Of a stretch of 64,000 bases of DNA, positions 47,221-58,575 are shown one piece after another (position 1 is the stretch's first letter; each line of letters begins with the position of its first letter). The notes under the pieces were generated by a model. It was not told the origin of the DNA and did no database searches. It worked only from the letters and a program-made list of their open reading frames with translations. The DNA is taken from positions 3,968,001 to 4,032,000 of the forward strand of contig NC_089424.1 in the NCBI RefSeq assembly GCF_013426205.1, given 5' to 3'. Position numbers and translations under genes: made by a program. The stretch is from Metarhizium brunneum (Eukaryota > Ascomycota > Sordariomycetes > Hypocreales > Clavicipitaceae).

Positions 47221-48218
47221 ATGTCACGGGTTATGCGCAGCGAGCCGTACAGGGCCGTACACGGGCTGTTCCTGGCGTGGAAAGATGTTGCGCAGCCAGA
47301 GGCGGCCATCAAGGAACAATTGAGAGACCTCAAGGACACCCTGGAATATTATTACAACTACGACCAAATCGAAACGTGGGAGATTCCCTCGTACAAACCG
47401 TACAACGCCCTGGATCGAAAGCTGCGGGATTTTATCGACGACAACGACGGCGAAAAGACGTTGCTGATTGTGTACTACCGCGGCCATGCCACAAGGGACG
47501 GAAGGTCGCTTGTGCTCAAGTTGTGAGTGATGCCGTCTCCCTCGCCACCATGAGCTTATTTCGGCTCTGACGCGGCTGCAGGCGTAACAGCAAAGAATCC
47601 CCCGGCCTGTCATGGACGGCCATCCAGCACAAGCTCATGGTCGACGTCGAAGCCGACGTCCTCTTGATCCTCGACTGCTGTCACGCCTACAGCGCCGCGT
47701 ACTCGGGCTTGAGAGGCAGAGACGCCAGCTCGGAATCTCGGGGGTGCGTAGGGCTGCTAGCATCCGTCGGCGACGACGAGCAATCACACCTGCGCGGGGA
47801 GCACACCTTTAACAAGAATCTCATTGCGCAGCTGGAGGAAAGCCACGCCGAGCCCGTCGAGGTAGCTCGGCTCTGGAGTGACCTGGAGCAGCGATGTTGC
47901 AACTGGCGAGATCTCCGGCCCGAGGACGCGTGGAAGATCAAGATGCCCCGGTTTCGAAACTTGTCGATCCATATTGACCGGCAGATATGGCTTATGAGAA
48001 TCGATGAGCAGGCAGACGCCGAGAAGATGCCCCAAGCTCCGCTGGCGGTCATGCAACCTCATGTCGTGTCCCGACGACGGGTCCCGACGCCCCCCAACCG
48101 GCGAAGCCTGAGACGTATCCGAATTTCAGGCCCATGGCATGGTCGTTTGAGCTGCCTGAAAGAAAAGCGTGAGTCCGGCCGAATGGTCCTGGCGCAAGCA
48201 AAGCATCCGCGCAGCTAA
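47221..48218 (+). CDS. Orphan caspase-like protein
   Basis: Two exons (47221-47522, 47582-48218) give 312 residues. The caspase fold is visible in order: YRAVHGLFLAWKDVA and an alpha region, then KTLLIVYYRGHATRDGR with the catalytic His, RNSKESPGLSWTAIQHKL joined across the intron, and ADVLLILDCCHAYSAAYS with the catalytic Cys in DCC. The usual YYAGHG is YYRGHA here. It belongs to small fungal caspase-like proteins that lack the p10-type partner and the prodomain of metacaspases. After HTFNKNLIAQLEES it has a basic, low-conservation C-terminus. Cys and His are both present, so peptidase activity is possible. In this group the role is thought to relate to regulated cell death, often as the effector half of NLR-like proteins; here it stands alone, about 6 kb from an NLR gene. 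The start ATG is the first in frame after the repeats. Confidence 0.85.
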
Positions 48219-48448
48219 CCTTGTATATATGCTCAATACCGCAGTGCGAACATGGAAGTCTGGACCGAGCGCCCAGTAGTGGCATAATAGTTATACACTT
48301 GACGGTACTTGACACAAGAAAATTACTTATAAGCTATAGCCTAAAATATACAAATCACAAACAATACACTACCCCATGCTAACAGCTACGCTGTCAGGTC
48401 ACGCAGGGAGAATAATTTCAGGGTAGGACTACATAAGAGAGTTCCGGT

Positions 48449-50173
48449 TTATTCTGTCGACACGCTCGCCATGTGATTCACAGCTATATAACCAAAGGTA
48501 AGTGCTGGACCAAGGGTCGATCCAGCCCCAGGATACGACCTGCCCATGACGCTGGCAGACGTATTCCCAGCAGCATAAAGCCCTTTAATCACAGAGCCAT
48601 CTGCCCTCAGCACTCTCGCATGCTCGTCGGTAACCAGTCCCCCATTCGTGCCCAAGTCCCCCGGCACAACGGCAACCGCATAAAAGGGGGCCACGGCCAC
48701 CGGGCCCAAGTTTGGATTTGGCCCTACCTTCCCATCGCCAAAGTAATTATCATACGCGTCGCTCCCGCGGCCAAAGTCCCGGTCCACCCCCTCCCTCGCC
48801 ATGGCATTGAATCGAGACACCGTCGCCCGCAGCCCGGCCGGGTCGACGCCAATCTTGGCCGCCAGGGCGCCCAGCGTCTCAGCCTTATAGATGTACCCCT
48901 TTCTTAAACCAGCCTCTGGTTCCTGCCTGGGCCTTAAACAGCCGAGAGAGTATCGATTACGGTGGTTGGCATCCAGCACCAGCCATGCGGGGATGGCCTC
49001 GACGTCACGGTTTCTAGCGTACTGCCCGCGACCGCAAGCAGTATACTCGGCAGACTCATTCATGAACCGCGACCCAGAGGAGTCAATAATAATACTAAAC
49101 GGGCGCGAGCGCTCCTGCAGCGCAAACAAGTTTTTACCGGCGACGGGATCGACAATAGTCGGTCCCCACCACGCGCCGTCCATGAGGGCCGTGGCGGCGC
49201 CAAGTCTCACGCCCGCCCGGATGGCGTCGCCCGTGTCGCCCTCAGGCGTGCTGGTCCATGCCGTGCTGGCCGGCGCCGGGCCGCACTCCTCTCTCATGGC
49301 GCGGTTGTGCGCGAAGCCCCCCGCGCAGAGGAGGACGCCGCGTCGGGCTCGGATGCTTTGGATCCGGCCGTTTTGCTGCACGGTGGCCCCGACGACGGCC
49401 CCGTCTTGCTGCTGTATCATGTCGATGAGGGCGGTGTTGCGGCGGATGGCAAGATTACGCTGCTGATTTAGATGGAGAAGCTGCGCGACGAGAGAGAGCC
49501 CCATTGTTGCTGGCTCTTGGCCGACGGCCTTGCGCCAGAGTATTCTGCATTGAAGCTTGAGCGCTTGGGCGAAATCGCGGGCAGATGAGCCCATTTTTGT
49601 GAGACTGGCGAATTCGTCTGTGAAACAGGGCGGTGGCTGTAGGGGTCTTGTGCGGACAAGCGTTTGCCATTGATCCAGCTTGTTGAGATTAAAGATGCCG
49701 GGCTCGATGGTTCTGCCGAATTTGGCGAATGCGCCTGGTGTTTTGGGGTAGTAGTCGGGGCATCCTTTGCTGAGTCTGCAGCTGAAGCCTTGATGCCTCA
49801 GAAAGTCGATCATGAATGGTGCTTGCTCCAGATACGCGAGTTTGCGCTGCCGCGTTGACGCTGGTCCAACGTGCCCAATGAGGGTTTCCATGTACGCCAG
49901 CGCGTCGGCTTTGCTGTCTCGGATGCCGTGCTCTTTGGCGAGCGGGCTCTGAGGAATCCATAATGCACCCCCAGAGTATGCTGAGCTCCCGCCAATTTTG
50001 CCATTCTTCTCAACGACTAGAGGTTCGAGGCCATGGAAGTGCGCGCGCAGGGATGCCGTCAGGCCGGCGGCGCCGCTCCCAATAATCAGCACGTCGACTT
50101 CGGAATCAAACGGCGTCTGGTGGGGAGATTGCTGGGACGGTGTTGCAAAGAACCGGTTCAACAGGCGATTCAT
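48449..50173 (-). CDS. FAD-dependent 3-ketosteroid 1-dehydrogenase-like oxidoreductase
   Basis: 574 residues without introns. The Rossmann start is DVLIIGSGAAGLTASLRA (about 27-44), followed by VVEKNGKIGGSSAYSGGALW. Further hallmarks are GVLLCAGGFAHNRAMR, DTGDAIRAGVRLGAA and the C-terminal SYPGAGSTLGPALTFGYIA. In bacterial 3-ketosteroid delta-1-dehydrogenase the Tyr and second Gly of the YPGxG segment are catalytic, and both are kept. The family inserts a double bond next to a ketone in ring A of steroids or related cyclic ketones, using FAD. The true substrate may be a sterol-like or polyketide ketone. The intronless structure and high GC third positions fit a gene of bacterial ancestry, though many fungal lineages hold it. 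No signal peptide or membrane segment. It converges tail to tail on the caspase-like gene (about 230 bp apart). Confidence 0.88.
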   Translation of the reverse strand: MNRLLNRFFATPSQQSPHQTPFDSEVDVLIIGSGAAGLTASLRAHFHGLEPLVVEKNGKIGGSSAYSGGALWIPQSPLAKEHGIRDSKADALAYMETLIGHVGPASTRQRKLAYLEQAPFMIDFLRHQGFSCRLSKGCPDYYPKTPGAFAKFGRTIEPGIFNLNKLDQWQTLVRTRPLQPPPCFTDEFASLTKMGSSARDFAQALKLQCRILWRKAVGQEPATMGLSLVAQLLHLNQQRNLAIRRNTALIDMIQQQDGAVVGATVQQNGRIQSIRARRGVLLCAGGFAHNRAMREECGPAPASTAWTSTPEGDTGDAIRAGVRLGAATALMDGAWWGPTIVDPVAGKNLFALQERSRPFSIIIDSSGSRFMNESAEYTACGRGQYARNRDVEAIPAWLVLDANHRNRYSLGCLRPRQEPEAGLRKGYIYKAETLGALAAKIGVDPAGLRATVSRFNAMAREGVDRDFGRGSDAYDNYFGDGKVGPNPNLGPVAVAPFYAVAVVPGDLGTNGGLVTDEHARVLRADGSVIKGLYAAGNTSASVMGRSYPGAGSTLGPALTFGYIAVNHMASVSTE

Positions 50174-51167
50174 CTCGACTTTTGTTTATCGGGCTGCGTG
50201 CCAAATAATTCATGGGAGCGGGACATGTGCGGAGGATGACTTTGTGCTTGCTGGCGGGAGTCGTGAAATTACTAGCTTGTCTCAGCATGCTTGGCTCAAC
50301 AGCTGCCGGGGCTTGGCATACTTGATTGACAACGATGGCGAGTTATACAATGGTGAGGTTGAAGAGACAGGTCCCAAGATGACAGCAGGTTCCCCCGCAA
50401 ATCTTGTGGACACCAAGGCGTCGATGCAAGAATCTGCGGGCGCATTGAGTACATCGATTGCCAATCAACGCCGAGTATTTCTGCGGAAACTGCGTATAAT
50501 GCATATCGTACGATCGGTAGTGTGATGGACTCCATTTTCGTTTACCCGCACTTGAGCATCCCCCCACGCTCCCACCACAGTCAGTCAGCAATTTTGTATC
50601 TTCACATCCCCCCCAGACTGTGAGTCGTCGGCAAGATGTCGCTTAACGTATAGCGGCCAGTGGCCGGTCATTCAAATGGGATGGATACATACACCAACTT
50701 GACTCCTTTCAAACAACATTGAACATTAAATTTAGTCTGGTGGATACCAAGATCGTGTGGGGAACGGCTCTTGGCTTCTCGGCACGATCCGATCTGATGG
50801 GAGAACGGTGGGTTTCTTGGCACCTAGAATGGCTCGTGGGGAGCATCTTGACTGGAGCTTTCGCCATGGAAATTTCGGCGCAAAACAAGCAACACATCTC
50901 TCGATAATAAGATGATACGTCTCTCCAATATGTATCGTATTCATTATAAAAAATATATGCAGAAGCACTTCAAAGTGGATGTCACATACTCAGAAAGCCA
51001 TGTTAGAGAGCTAGACTCGCCCACATCTATCATTCAATACCACCTCGAGTCTTGACAATGGCTGTTGCGAGCTTTTGTCAAGGGACATCAACCCAATACC
51101 AGAGGGAATGGCTCAAACATGTCTAATTTCCGCCCTCGAATCTACCTTTGCGTCTTCAATAGTCGGA
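50174..51167. other. Intergenic
   Basis: About 1 kb between the flavoprotein promoter and the 3' end of the MFS gene. No gene is seen; overlapping short frames only. Confidence 0.6.
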
Positions 51168-53213
51168 CTAGTTTCCTGCTTGATAGCAACCTCCAATGCT
51201 GCCTTTCTCCTCGGCCTGTCCCGAAACGTTAGCCGTGTACACGACAGCCAGGGCTGAGTAAGGCACGAACTTGAAGTATTTCACGTCAACGGCACGAAGA
51301 ATCATGGCCAGGATAATGACGAGGGCGCACACTGCAATGGACGACTGCCAGCCGTATTTATCTGCAAGTATATCAGCAACACTGTGGGCAGCGGCTAAAC
51401 CACGCCATTCTCACAATATGGTGCCTGGCTGGCGGGCCAGACGAGAACTTGGCTCCATGCCGAAATGGAATAGTAGCCAGCAATAGCGGCACCGACAGTG
51501 AGTGATCGTTCTTCAGGTCCTTGTGGCGCGCTGCAACACAGTACGCTTAGTCCAGACTCTTCGTGAAAACCTCAAACGACATACAGATCAGAAAGCCACG
51601 CCCAAATGAGCGGCGCAGTTCCAAGTGGAACATGCGCCATGAAATAAGCAGCATACGCCGCTGACAACGGAGTCTCGCTCGGATTCGTCGTCCAGATGGT
51701 CAGAATGATGGCCACGATGATGGCAATGGCCGCTAAGGTGGGTTAGAAGTCATGTTGGGTAGAGACCAGCGACGCACATACCTTGCAGCACAATCAAGGT
51801 CCATCGCGTTCTCAAAATGTCGGACAAGAATGCCCAGATCCAAACTGTAAACGTAATTAGCCACGCCAGAGGCGTAAAGACGCGGCGGAATATGTACCAA
51901 AAACAACGTTTATAGCACTGCCGCCAATTGGAATCAGATTGACCTGCACAGTGGTCCATCTCGGTGAGCCGTCGCTATTCTTGATGGATTTCAGGAACAG
52001 ACCAAAGTAGTTGTATCCCGACGTTCCAAGGACCATGGCGATGTACATGACCCCAATGACGTATACCAACCACGTGGAGAATATGCGTCTAAAAAGGTCA
52101 ACTGCCATACGCCTTAAATGCGATGAATGGAACGTACTTGGCTGCGGCCCAAGTAATGGGTTTTGCATCCAGCCGATTCTCCCTCTCGAGTCGATGGAGA
52201 GCATACTCTGAATGGACCCTCTTGAACCAGAATGCCCATGGATTGGGACTCCCTGGGGAGTCGGGAATCATGAAGTAGCCTGCGAAGCCCCAAACGACGG
52301 TGATGATGGCATTGATGACAAAGAGCCACCTACATGAAATATGAGCCATCAGACACTGGTGGTGACGGAATATGCTTACCTCCACCCGACAAGGCCGTAG
52401 CGACCATCCATGGTTTTCACAATGGACGCCTGCATAGCCCCCGACATCATCTGCCCAACTGCCTGGCAGGAATGGTAGAAGCCGATCCTCTTGGCCATTT
52501 CCAGCGGCGTGTACCAGCACACTGCCAGTCGTCAACTCAGATGCCCTCGTGGCGTAATGGCGTTAGGTATCGCGAGAGAACGTACTAAACAGCGTGATCA
52601 TGCCGGGATATGCTGCGCTCTCGCACAGTCCCAAAAACACCCGCAGTATATACACCTGCTTCACACTGGTAGTCATGGCGACCAGCCCCGTGATGACACC
52701 CCAGATGACTTCCAGCGAGGGCAGCCACCAACTTGGTCGCACGTAGGTCATGATGATTTGAGAGGGGATGAGCATGATGCAGTACGCAATGTTGAAGTAG
52801 GTGGTAAATCTACAAGGTCGGCATCAGCATACTCGGTACCAGGTAAGAATCGAATAAGCGATGAAGACACACAGGTTCAGCTCGTTGCCCCAGAGCCCCA
52901 GGTCCTCTTTCATGCCGGACACATAGGCGTTGTTTATGTTGGACTGATCCAGGAATCTGCAACGGTCAACAGTCGGATTCCATTCAACGAAACGTCTGCA
53001 AAAGAGCATACTTGATAACTACAGTAGCGAGTCAGCGGCATTGCATCAGATATCGCATCTCCTGGATTTTCATCACGACTCACTCTGGGAAATACACCCA
53101 AAGGTCAACAGGAACACGTCCAACCTTTGCACCAAGCTTCTCTCCTCCTTGGACCGCGCAGGCGCCGGTACATGCGGTGCGTTTTTTGTCCCAAAACGAC
53201 AGAAACTGCCCAT
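51168..53213 (-). CDS. MFS transporter, DAL5/allantoate-permease type (anion:cation symporter)
   Basis: Eleven exons: 53213-53084, 53018-53012, 52956-52873, 52809-52586, 52521-52380, 52329-52138, 52088-51898, 51844-51782, 51732-51585, 51530-51415, 51361-51168. They sum to 1491 bases, 496 residues. Exon 2 is a 7-base microexon (TTATCAA) that rebuilds [20 protein letters not shown] from exons 1-3, the signature of this family. Further junctions restore [45 protein letters not shown] and [12 protein letters not shown]. Twelve membrane segments can be followed, with [14 protein letters not shown] after helix 1. Family members import nicotinate, allantoate, pantothenate, small peptides or other anionic compounds with protons. 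The substrate here is unknown. Divergent from the NLR gene 0.9 kb away. Confidence 0.93.
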
Positions 53214-54139
53214 GTTGATTATTTCAACCTCGATCTTGGAGATGACTATGGGGAAAAAAAGACTGTCAACGAGGTGACTGCAAGTTTGGTGCAGAAACTT
53301 TCACGTCCCCTGGTTACATGGCAGGTTAGATGCCGATCCCCCGCAAGCGGCGATGTGACCACGGGTGATGGAGTCGTGCGGGGGGGGGGTTCAAGGCGGG
53401 ATTACAGAGTAGAGACCAGGCATTGGGGCCTTTGGTTGTGTGACAAAGGGAGCTGTGGGAGTACGTTGTATTGCTGTCGGTTTCGTCGAGATGCGCCTGA
53501 ACCGTGACACCACGGCCAATACGTCTGGTCAAATTCGATTTTGCCATAGACTTTGTTGGAGAAATACATGGCGGTGATGTGGCCGTGCCGCCACTAAAAT
53601 GTCTCGTCGGGAAGGAACGGCCCAACATTGAATGCATCACGGAATATTGTTGGGCAAGAGGGTGAGACGGCGCCACTGCTTACCACGCCAAGACCCCAGA
53701 CATGGCCTGGCCTTGTGACAAACCAGGCCGGACTTCAAACGCATCGGTCGATGTCCCATGCAGCGGCTAACATTCCGCCCATCATCAGCAATGCCAGCAC
53801 AGCGGCCCAGGTCCAAAATTACCAATTGACACCAAAACGCCGGTTACACAAATCCATACCGGGGCCTGGGCGACCAGAGCCCAAATGTCGCTGGGCTTCT
53901 AAGAAAACACCACACCACACCACCGGATGCCTTGGCCAGGGGGGGAATTCGAGGAGACAGTAAGCAGCCTCAAGGTTTCGTCCACCTTCCTCGTTATCCA
54001 CAACTAACATTTTATTTTCCATTAAACAGTTTCTCTTTCGTCAATATGCCCATCGTCGCCTGCCTCGCCAGCTAGCTGCTCGATTCTCCCCTTCGCTGCA
54101 AATGTTGAATCCTCATCGACCATACATTGCTTTCACGTT
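53214..54139. other. Intergenic, divergent promoter region of MFS and NLR genes
   Basis: Contains a G9 tract near 53381-53389 and no coding signal. It must hold the promoters of both flanking genes. Confidence 0.6.
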
Positions 54140-57100
54140 ATGCTTGCCGCTCTCCGATACGAGGACTACACAATAGGATGGATATGCGCCCTCCATGTTG
54201 AGGCACTCGCTGCAAGATTCATGTTGGATAAACGACACGATGGCGTATTTCCGGGTAGACATGGAGACGACAACAACTACATAGCGGGCTCTATCGGCAG
54301 CCACAATGTTGTTCTAGCTGGTCTGCCTACAAGGTCAATCGGTACTGTTCCTGCAGCCATACTCGTGTCTCAGATGAGGCAAAGCTTTCCAAATTTGCGC
54401 TATGGCTTGATGGTCGGCATTGGTGCTGGGGTGCCTGGGCGACACCTGAAGCCTGATGTGCGTCTCGGCGATGTTGTGGTAGCTGCGCCAACAGAGGATT
54501 CCGATGATGTGCAATGTGTTATAGGCTACGAACTCGGAAAAGAGACGGCTGGTGGTTTTATCAAGAAGAATTGGCTTTACCCCACGGACTTGCGATTGCG
54601 AACGGCCATCTCAACCATCCAAACAGAGACTGAGTTCACTCGCTCCCACGGCTTTTTGAAGCACCTTGACGTGTTTCAAACGAAACCCGAAGGTCGAAAG
54701 TTTCTATTTCCAGGCGTGGATAATGATCAACTGTACGAAGCAGAAGAAGCGGACGACAAGTATTCGCTGGTAGCACGAAATCCCCGAGACAGTCAGGATC
54801 CTGTTGTTCATTACGGACGTATTGGATCTGGAAATAAAGTTATTAAAAATGCAAAACTTCGCGACGAATTAAGGGACAAGTACAACATAATTTGCCTTGA
54901 GATGGAAGCAGCCGGTCTCATGAACACATTGCCTGTTGCCGTCATACGAGGAATCTGTGATTATGCCGACTGTCATAAAAACGACACGTGGCGTCACTAT
55001 GCCGCCGCAACGGCTGCCTCATATGCGAAAGAGCTGCTCTATGCCATTGGTGCAGACCCTCCAGCTAATCCTCGTCTCGGCGGAGGTAAGATGCTTCATA
55101 CATAACTTTTAAATTTGAGCTTTACTAACCAATACTAGTTCTTTGTGCAGATGAAACAAAATTCTTGCAATCGCTCTACAAATCAGACTATAAATCGCAT
55201 GGAAAAAGGAACCCAGATCGAGTACCAGGAACGTGTGAGTGGTTCTTACGGCATCCAAAATATCGGCGCTGGCGTCAGGAGCGACAATCAAGTCTCTTAT
55301 GGGTGTCGGGGGACCCTGGATGCGGAAAATCTGTCCTGGTCTCGTTTCTTTTGGGTGAGCTTAAGAGCGACAAGTCTCAAGCTATCCTTCCTGGCACAGT
55401 CTGCTTTTTCTACTTCAAAGATGACAACGACAAGCAAAATAGCGCAACTAGTGCTCTTTGTGCAATACTGCACCAGCTTTTTACTACAAAGAAGTTCCTT
55501 GTCAAACACGCTATGCCAGAGTATGAGAACAAGGATCAAAAGTTTACTAATGAATTCAGCACTTTATGGGATATCTGCACAACAGCTCTAAATGATGCCG
55601 ATTGTGGAAATTTTATATGTGTTTTAGACGGATTAGATGAGTGTGAGTTGCTGACTCGAAACCTTCTCATTGACTCCTTGATCAAGTTTTTCTCGGCATC
55701 CGGGAGCCGAGATACAAACTCCTTCTCAAAGTTCATCGTTACGGGTCGTCCGTACGGCACAATCGAAAGACGATTCCATTCGCCTCGTACAACTGCGCCA
55801 CCAACAATTAGATTGAAGATGGAAGACGAGACTACAGCCATCAGTCGTGATATTGAACTTGTCGTCAAGGCCAAAGTTGAGGAGATTGGACATATCAAGT
55901 CTCTGCCTGCATCTGTCAGAGCTGACCTACAGAAACGTCTCATTAGCAACGCTGATCGGACATTCTTGTGGGTATCTCTTATTCTGCAGATGGTCGAGGA
56001 GAGCGCCCGGGTGTCCCGGGCAGCAGTAAATGACATCGCCACCACCATACCCGGCACCTTGCATGCTGTGTACGACAAAATTCTACGTCATGTCTCCAAC
56101 GACGAAGCTTCTCGAAAACTCCTTCATATAATTGTTGCTGCAGTGAGGCCACTTTCGCTCGAAGAGATGAACGTAGCATTGAACATCACACGCTGCGACC
56201 ACTTGAACGAAGACTTAGATCTTGAACCGTCTATTCATAGCACAATCAAAGAATTGTGTGGACCTTTAGTCAAAATCGTAAACTCGAAGGTTTACCTCGT
56301 CCACCATACGGCAAAGGAGTTCTTGACCAGATCCAATGGTGAAAAGGACATGAGCCTGGGACCGTGGAAGCATTCACTATATCTAAATGAATCGAACCTC
56401 ATCCTCACGGAGGCCTGTACTTGGTATTTGCTGTTCTCTCATTTTCAGGACCATCCCCTTGAAATCAATCTCAGGTTACCCTCGTTGGACATTGAAAGTC
56501 AAGTGGATCAATATGCCAGGAGACATAATTTCTTGGACTACGCCGCAAAGAATTGGGCTACTCACTTTCAACAGACTGGTATACAAGAAAATGCATTACT
56601 CAAGAAGACAATACTAGATGTTTGCGATTCACAATCGCAGCGATTCAGGACTTGGTTCTGGGTGTATCAAAGTAACACTGACGTGTATTTCCCGCCATGC
56701 ACATGTCCCATGGATCCTATGATAAGGTCCTCCTTCCGCGTCGAAGTCATCAAACGGTCGCTGCAACCAAAGAAGGCCTTTAAAAGTCCATGGATTGCTT
56801 TGCACTGGGCTGCACGAAGTGGTTACTCGGCGGTGGTACAAGTGCTATTGGAGAATGGAGCTAGCGCGGCGTCTAAGACTCATTCTGGATGGACAGCATT
56901 ATGTTGGGCAGCATCAACCGGACATCGGGACATCGTGAAGCTGCTTCTCAATAAGGGAGCCGATGTGAGGACCAAGACTGCCTTTGGCTGGACACCATTG
57001 CACCTAGCTGTTGGGAACGGCCATATGTCAGTAGTACAGTTGCTCTTGGAAAATGGAAGCGAAATAGACGCGAAGGATCCTGACGGCTGCACGGCGTCAC

Positions 57101-58494
57101 ATCGAGCGCTAGTAATTGGACGTTATGACATCGTGCGACTGTTGGTACAACACGGGACTGACATTAACGTACAGGATATGGGGAGAAATACTCTGCTGCA
57201 TAGTGCGGCTGCATCAGGACAAGAGGAAATAGTGCGCCTCCTTCTTCGCAACGGAGCCAACATGGCCTCCAAAGCTGAGAATGGAGAGACGGCTCTACAT
57301 AAAGCGTCCGCGTCAGGGAGCAAGGCAATTGTGCGAATGCTACTGGATGGTGGAGCCGAAATCAACTGTTCTGATAACGCTCAAAGAACCGCACTACACT
57401 ATGCAACCAAAGTCGGGGATGAAGATATCGTGCGGCTTCTTCTGGATGGGGGGGCCGATGTTGCTGCCAAGGACATGTGTGGAGGGACCGCACTGCACTT
57501 GGCGGCCGAATCAGGAAATGAGGCAACCCTACGGATTCTCCTTGAGACGGGTATCGATGTGATGGAAAGGAACGCATTGTCTGGAGAGACGGCTCTACAT
57601 AGGGCTGCTGGAAATGGACACGACACGGTTGTGCGACTCCTGCTGGAGGAGGGAGCCCTCGTAAATGCGAAAGATGTATACGGAGGAACGTCACTACACT
57701 GGGCATTTGACTCCGAAAATGGCGCTCTAATACGGCTGCTCTTGAAACAAGGGGCAGACACTAACGCCACTACGATAAACGGAGGAACAGCATTGCACAG
57801 AGCGGCATGGAATGGGAATGTGACGGCAGTGCGGATGCTGATTGAGAATGGGGTTGATATCTACCACGAAAACAGGATTGGAGAGACAGCAGCGATGCTG
57901 GCAGTTATGCCAGGATATGAGGACATCGTGCGGTTACTATTAAAACAGCCAACACGAGATCTAGGAGACGACATGATTGCTATGAATGCAGCAGGTTTGC
58001 CACATCTTAAATGGGCAGCAAGACGAGGACATAAGGCGATAACGGAGCTCCTACCTATGAAAGGGGTCGATGTTAATGAAAGTGATTTCATAGGATTGAT
58101 AACACTACACCATGCTATTTCAAGTGGAAACAAGAAGATGGTGTTGATATTGCTAGAGAAGGGGACCGACGTCAATACAAGATATTTGACAGGACGGACA
58201 GCATTACATGAAGCTGTATTAACTGGGAATAGGGAGATAGTGTCACTCTTGCTGGAAAAAGGGGCAGATATTAATGCAGCATACCAGGGAGGATGGACAG
58301 CATTGCATGAGGCCGTATTAACTGAGAATAAGGAGATAGTGTCATTCTTGCTGGAAAAGGGCCGAGATATCAATGCAACATATCAGGGAAGATGGAGAGC
58401 ATTGCACGAGGCCGTATCAACTGGAAATAGGGAGATAGTGTCGCTGTTACTAGAAAAGGAGCCACGTAACGATATGGTATATTTGACAGGATAG
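54140..58494 (+). CDS. NLR-type protein: nucleoside phosphorylase - NACHT - ankyrin repeats
   Basis: Two exons (54140-55085, 55151-58494) give 1429 residues. Residues 1-315 form a PNP/UDP-phosphorylase domain (DYTIGWICALHVEALAA, YGLMVGIGAGVPG, CLEMEAAGLMNTLPV, IRGICDYADCHKND). After intron 1 comes FLQSLYKSDYKSH and the linker RNPDRVPGTCEWFL, then a NACHT NTPase with Walker A GDPGCGKS (369-376) and Walker B FICVLDGLDECE. From about 860 to the end are some 17 ankyrin repeats (GWTALHEAVLTGN type). Such fungal NLRs act in self/non-self recognition: ligand binding by the repeats triggers NTP-driven assembly and the N-terminal effector. Repeats 15-17 are nearly identical. TAG at 58492-58494 interrupts an 18th repeat whose frame continues (TVFHYSREIGNMEIKRLLQP) to a second stop at 58573-58575, so the allele is probably C-terminally truncated by a point mutation. 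Confidence 0.93.
58195..58488 (+). repeat. Recently duplicated ankyrin-repeat units (about 99 bp each)
   Basis: Three consecutive units starting near 58195, 58294 and 58393 share long identical blocks, such as GAGATAGTGTCA and GCATTGCA(T/C)GAGGCCGTAT. The other 14 repeats of the gene are far more diverged in DNA. This points to recent unit duplication or conversion. Confidence 0.75.
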
Positions 58495-58575
58495 ACAGTA
58501 TTTCATTATTCACGCGAGATTGGAAATATGGAGATCAAAAGGCTATTGCAGCCATTGATTGCAATTGGAGAATAG

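Noticed and set aside
49455..50013. Several minus and plus frames inside the flavoprotein gene
   Set aside because: All are shadows of the 574-residue frame, which carries the complete FAD-binding and C-terminal motifs.
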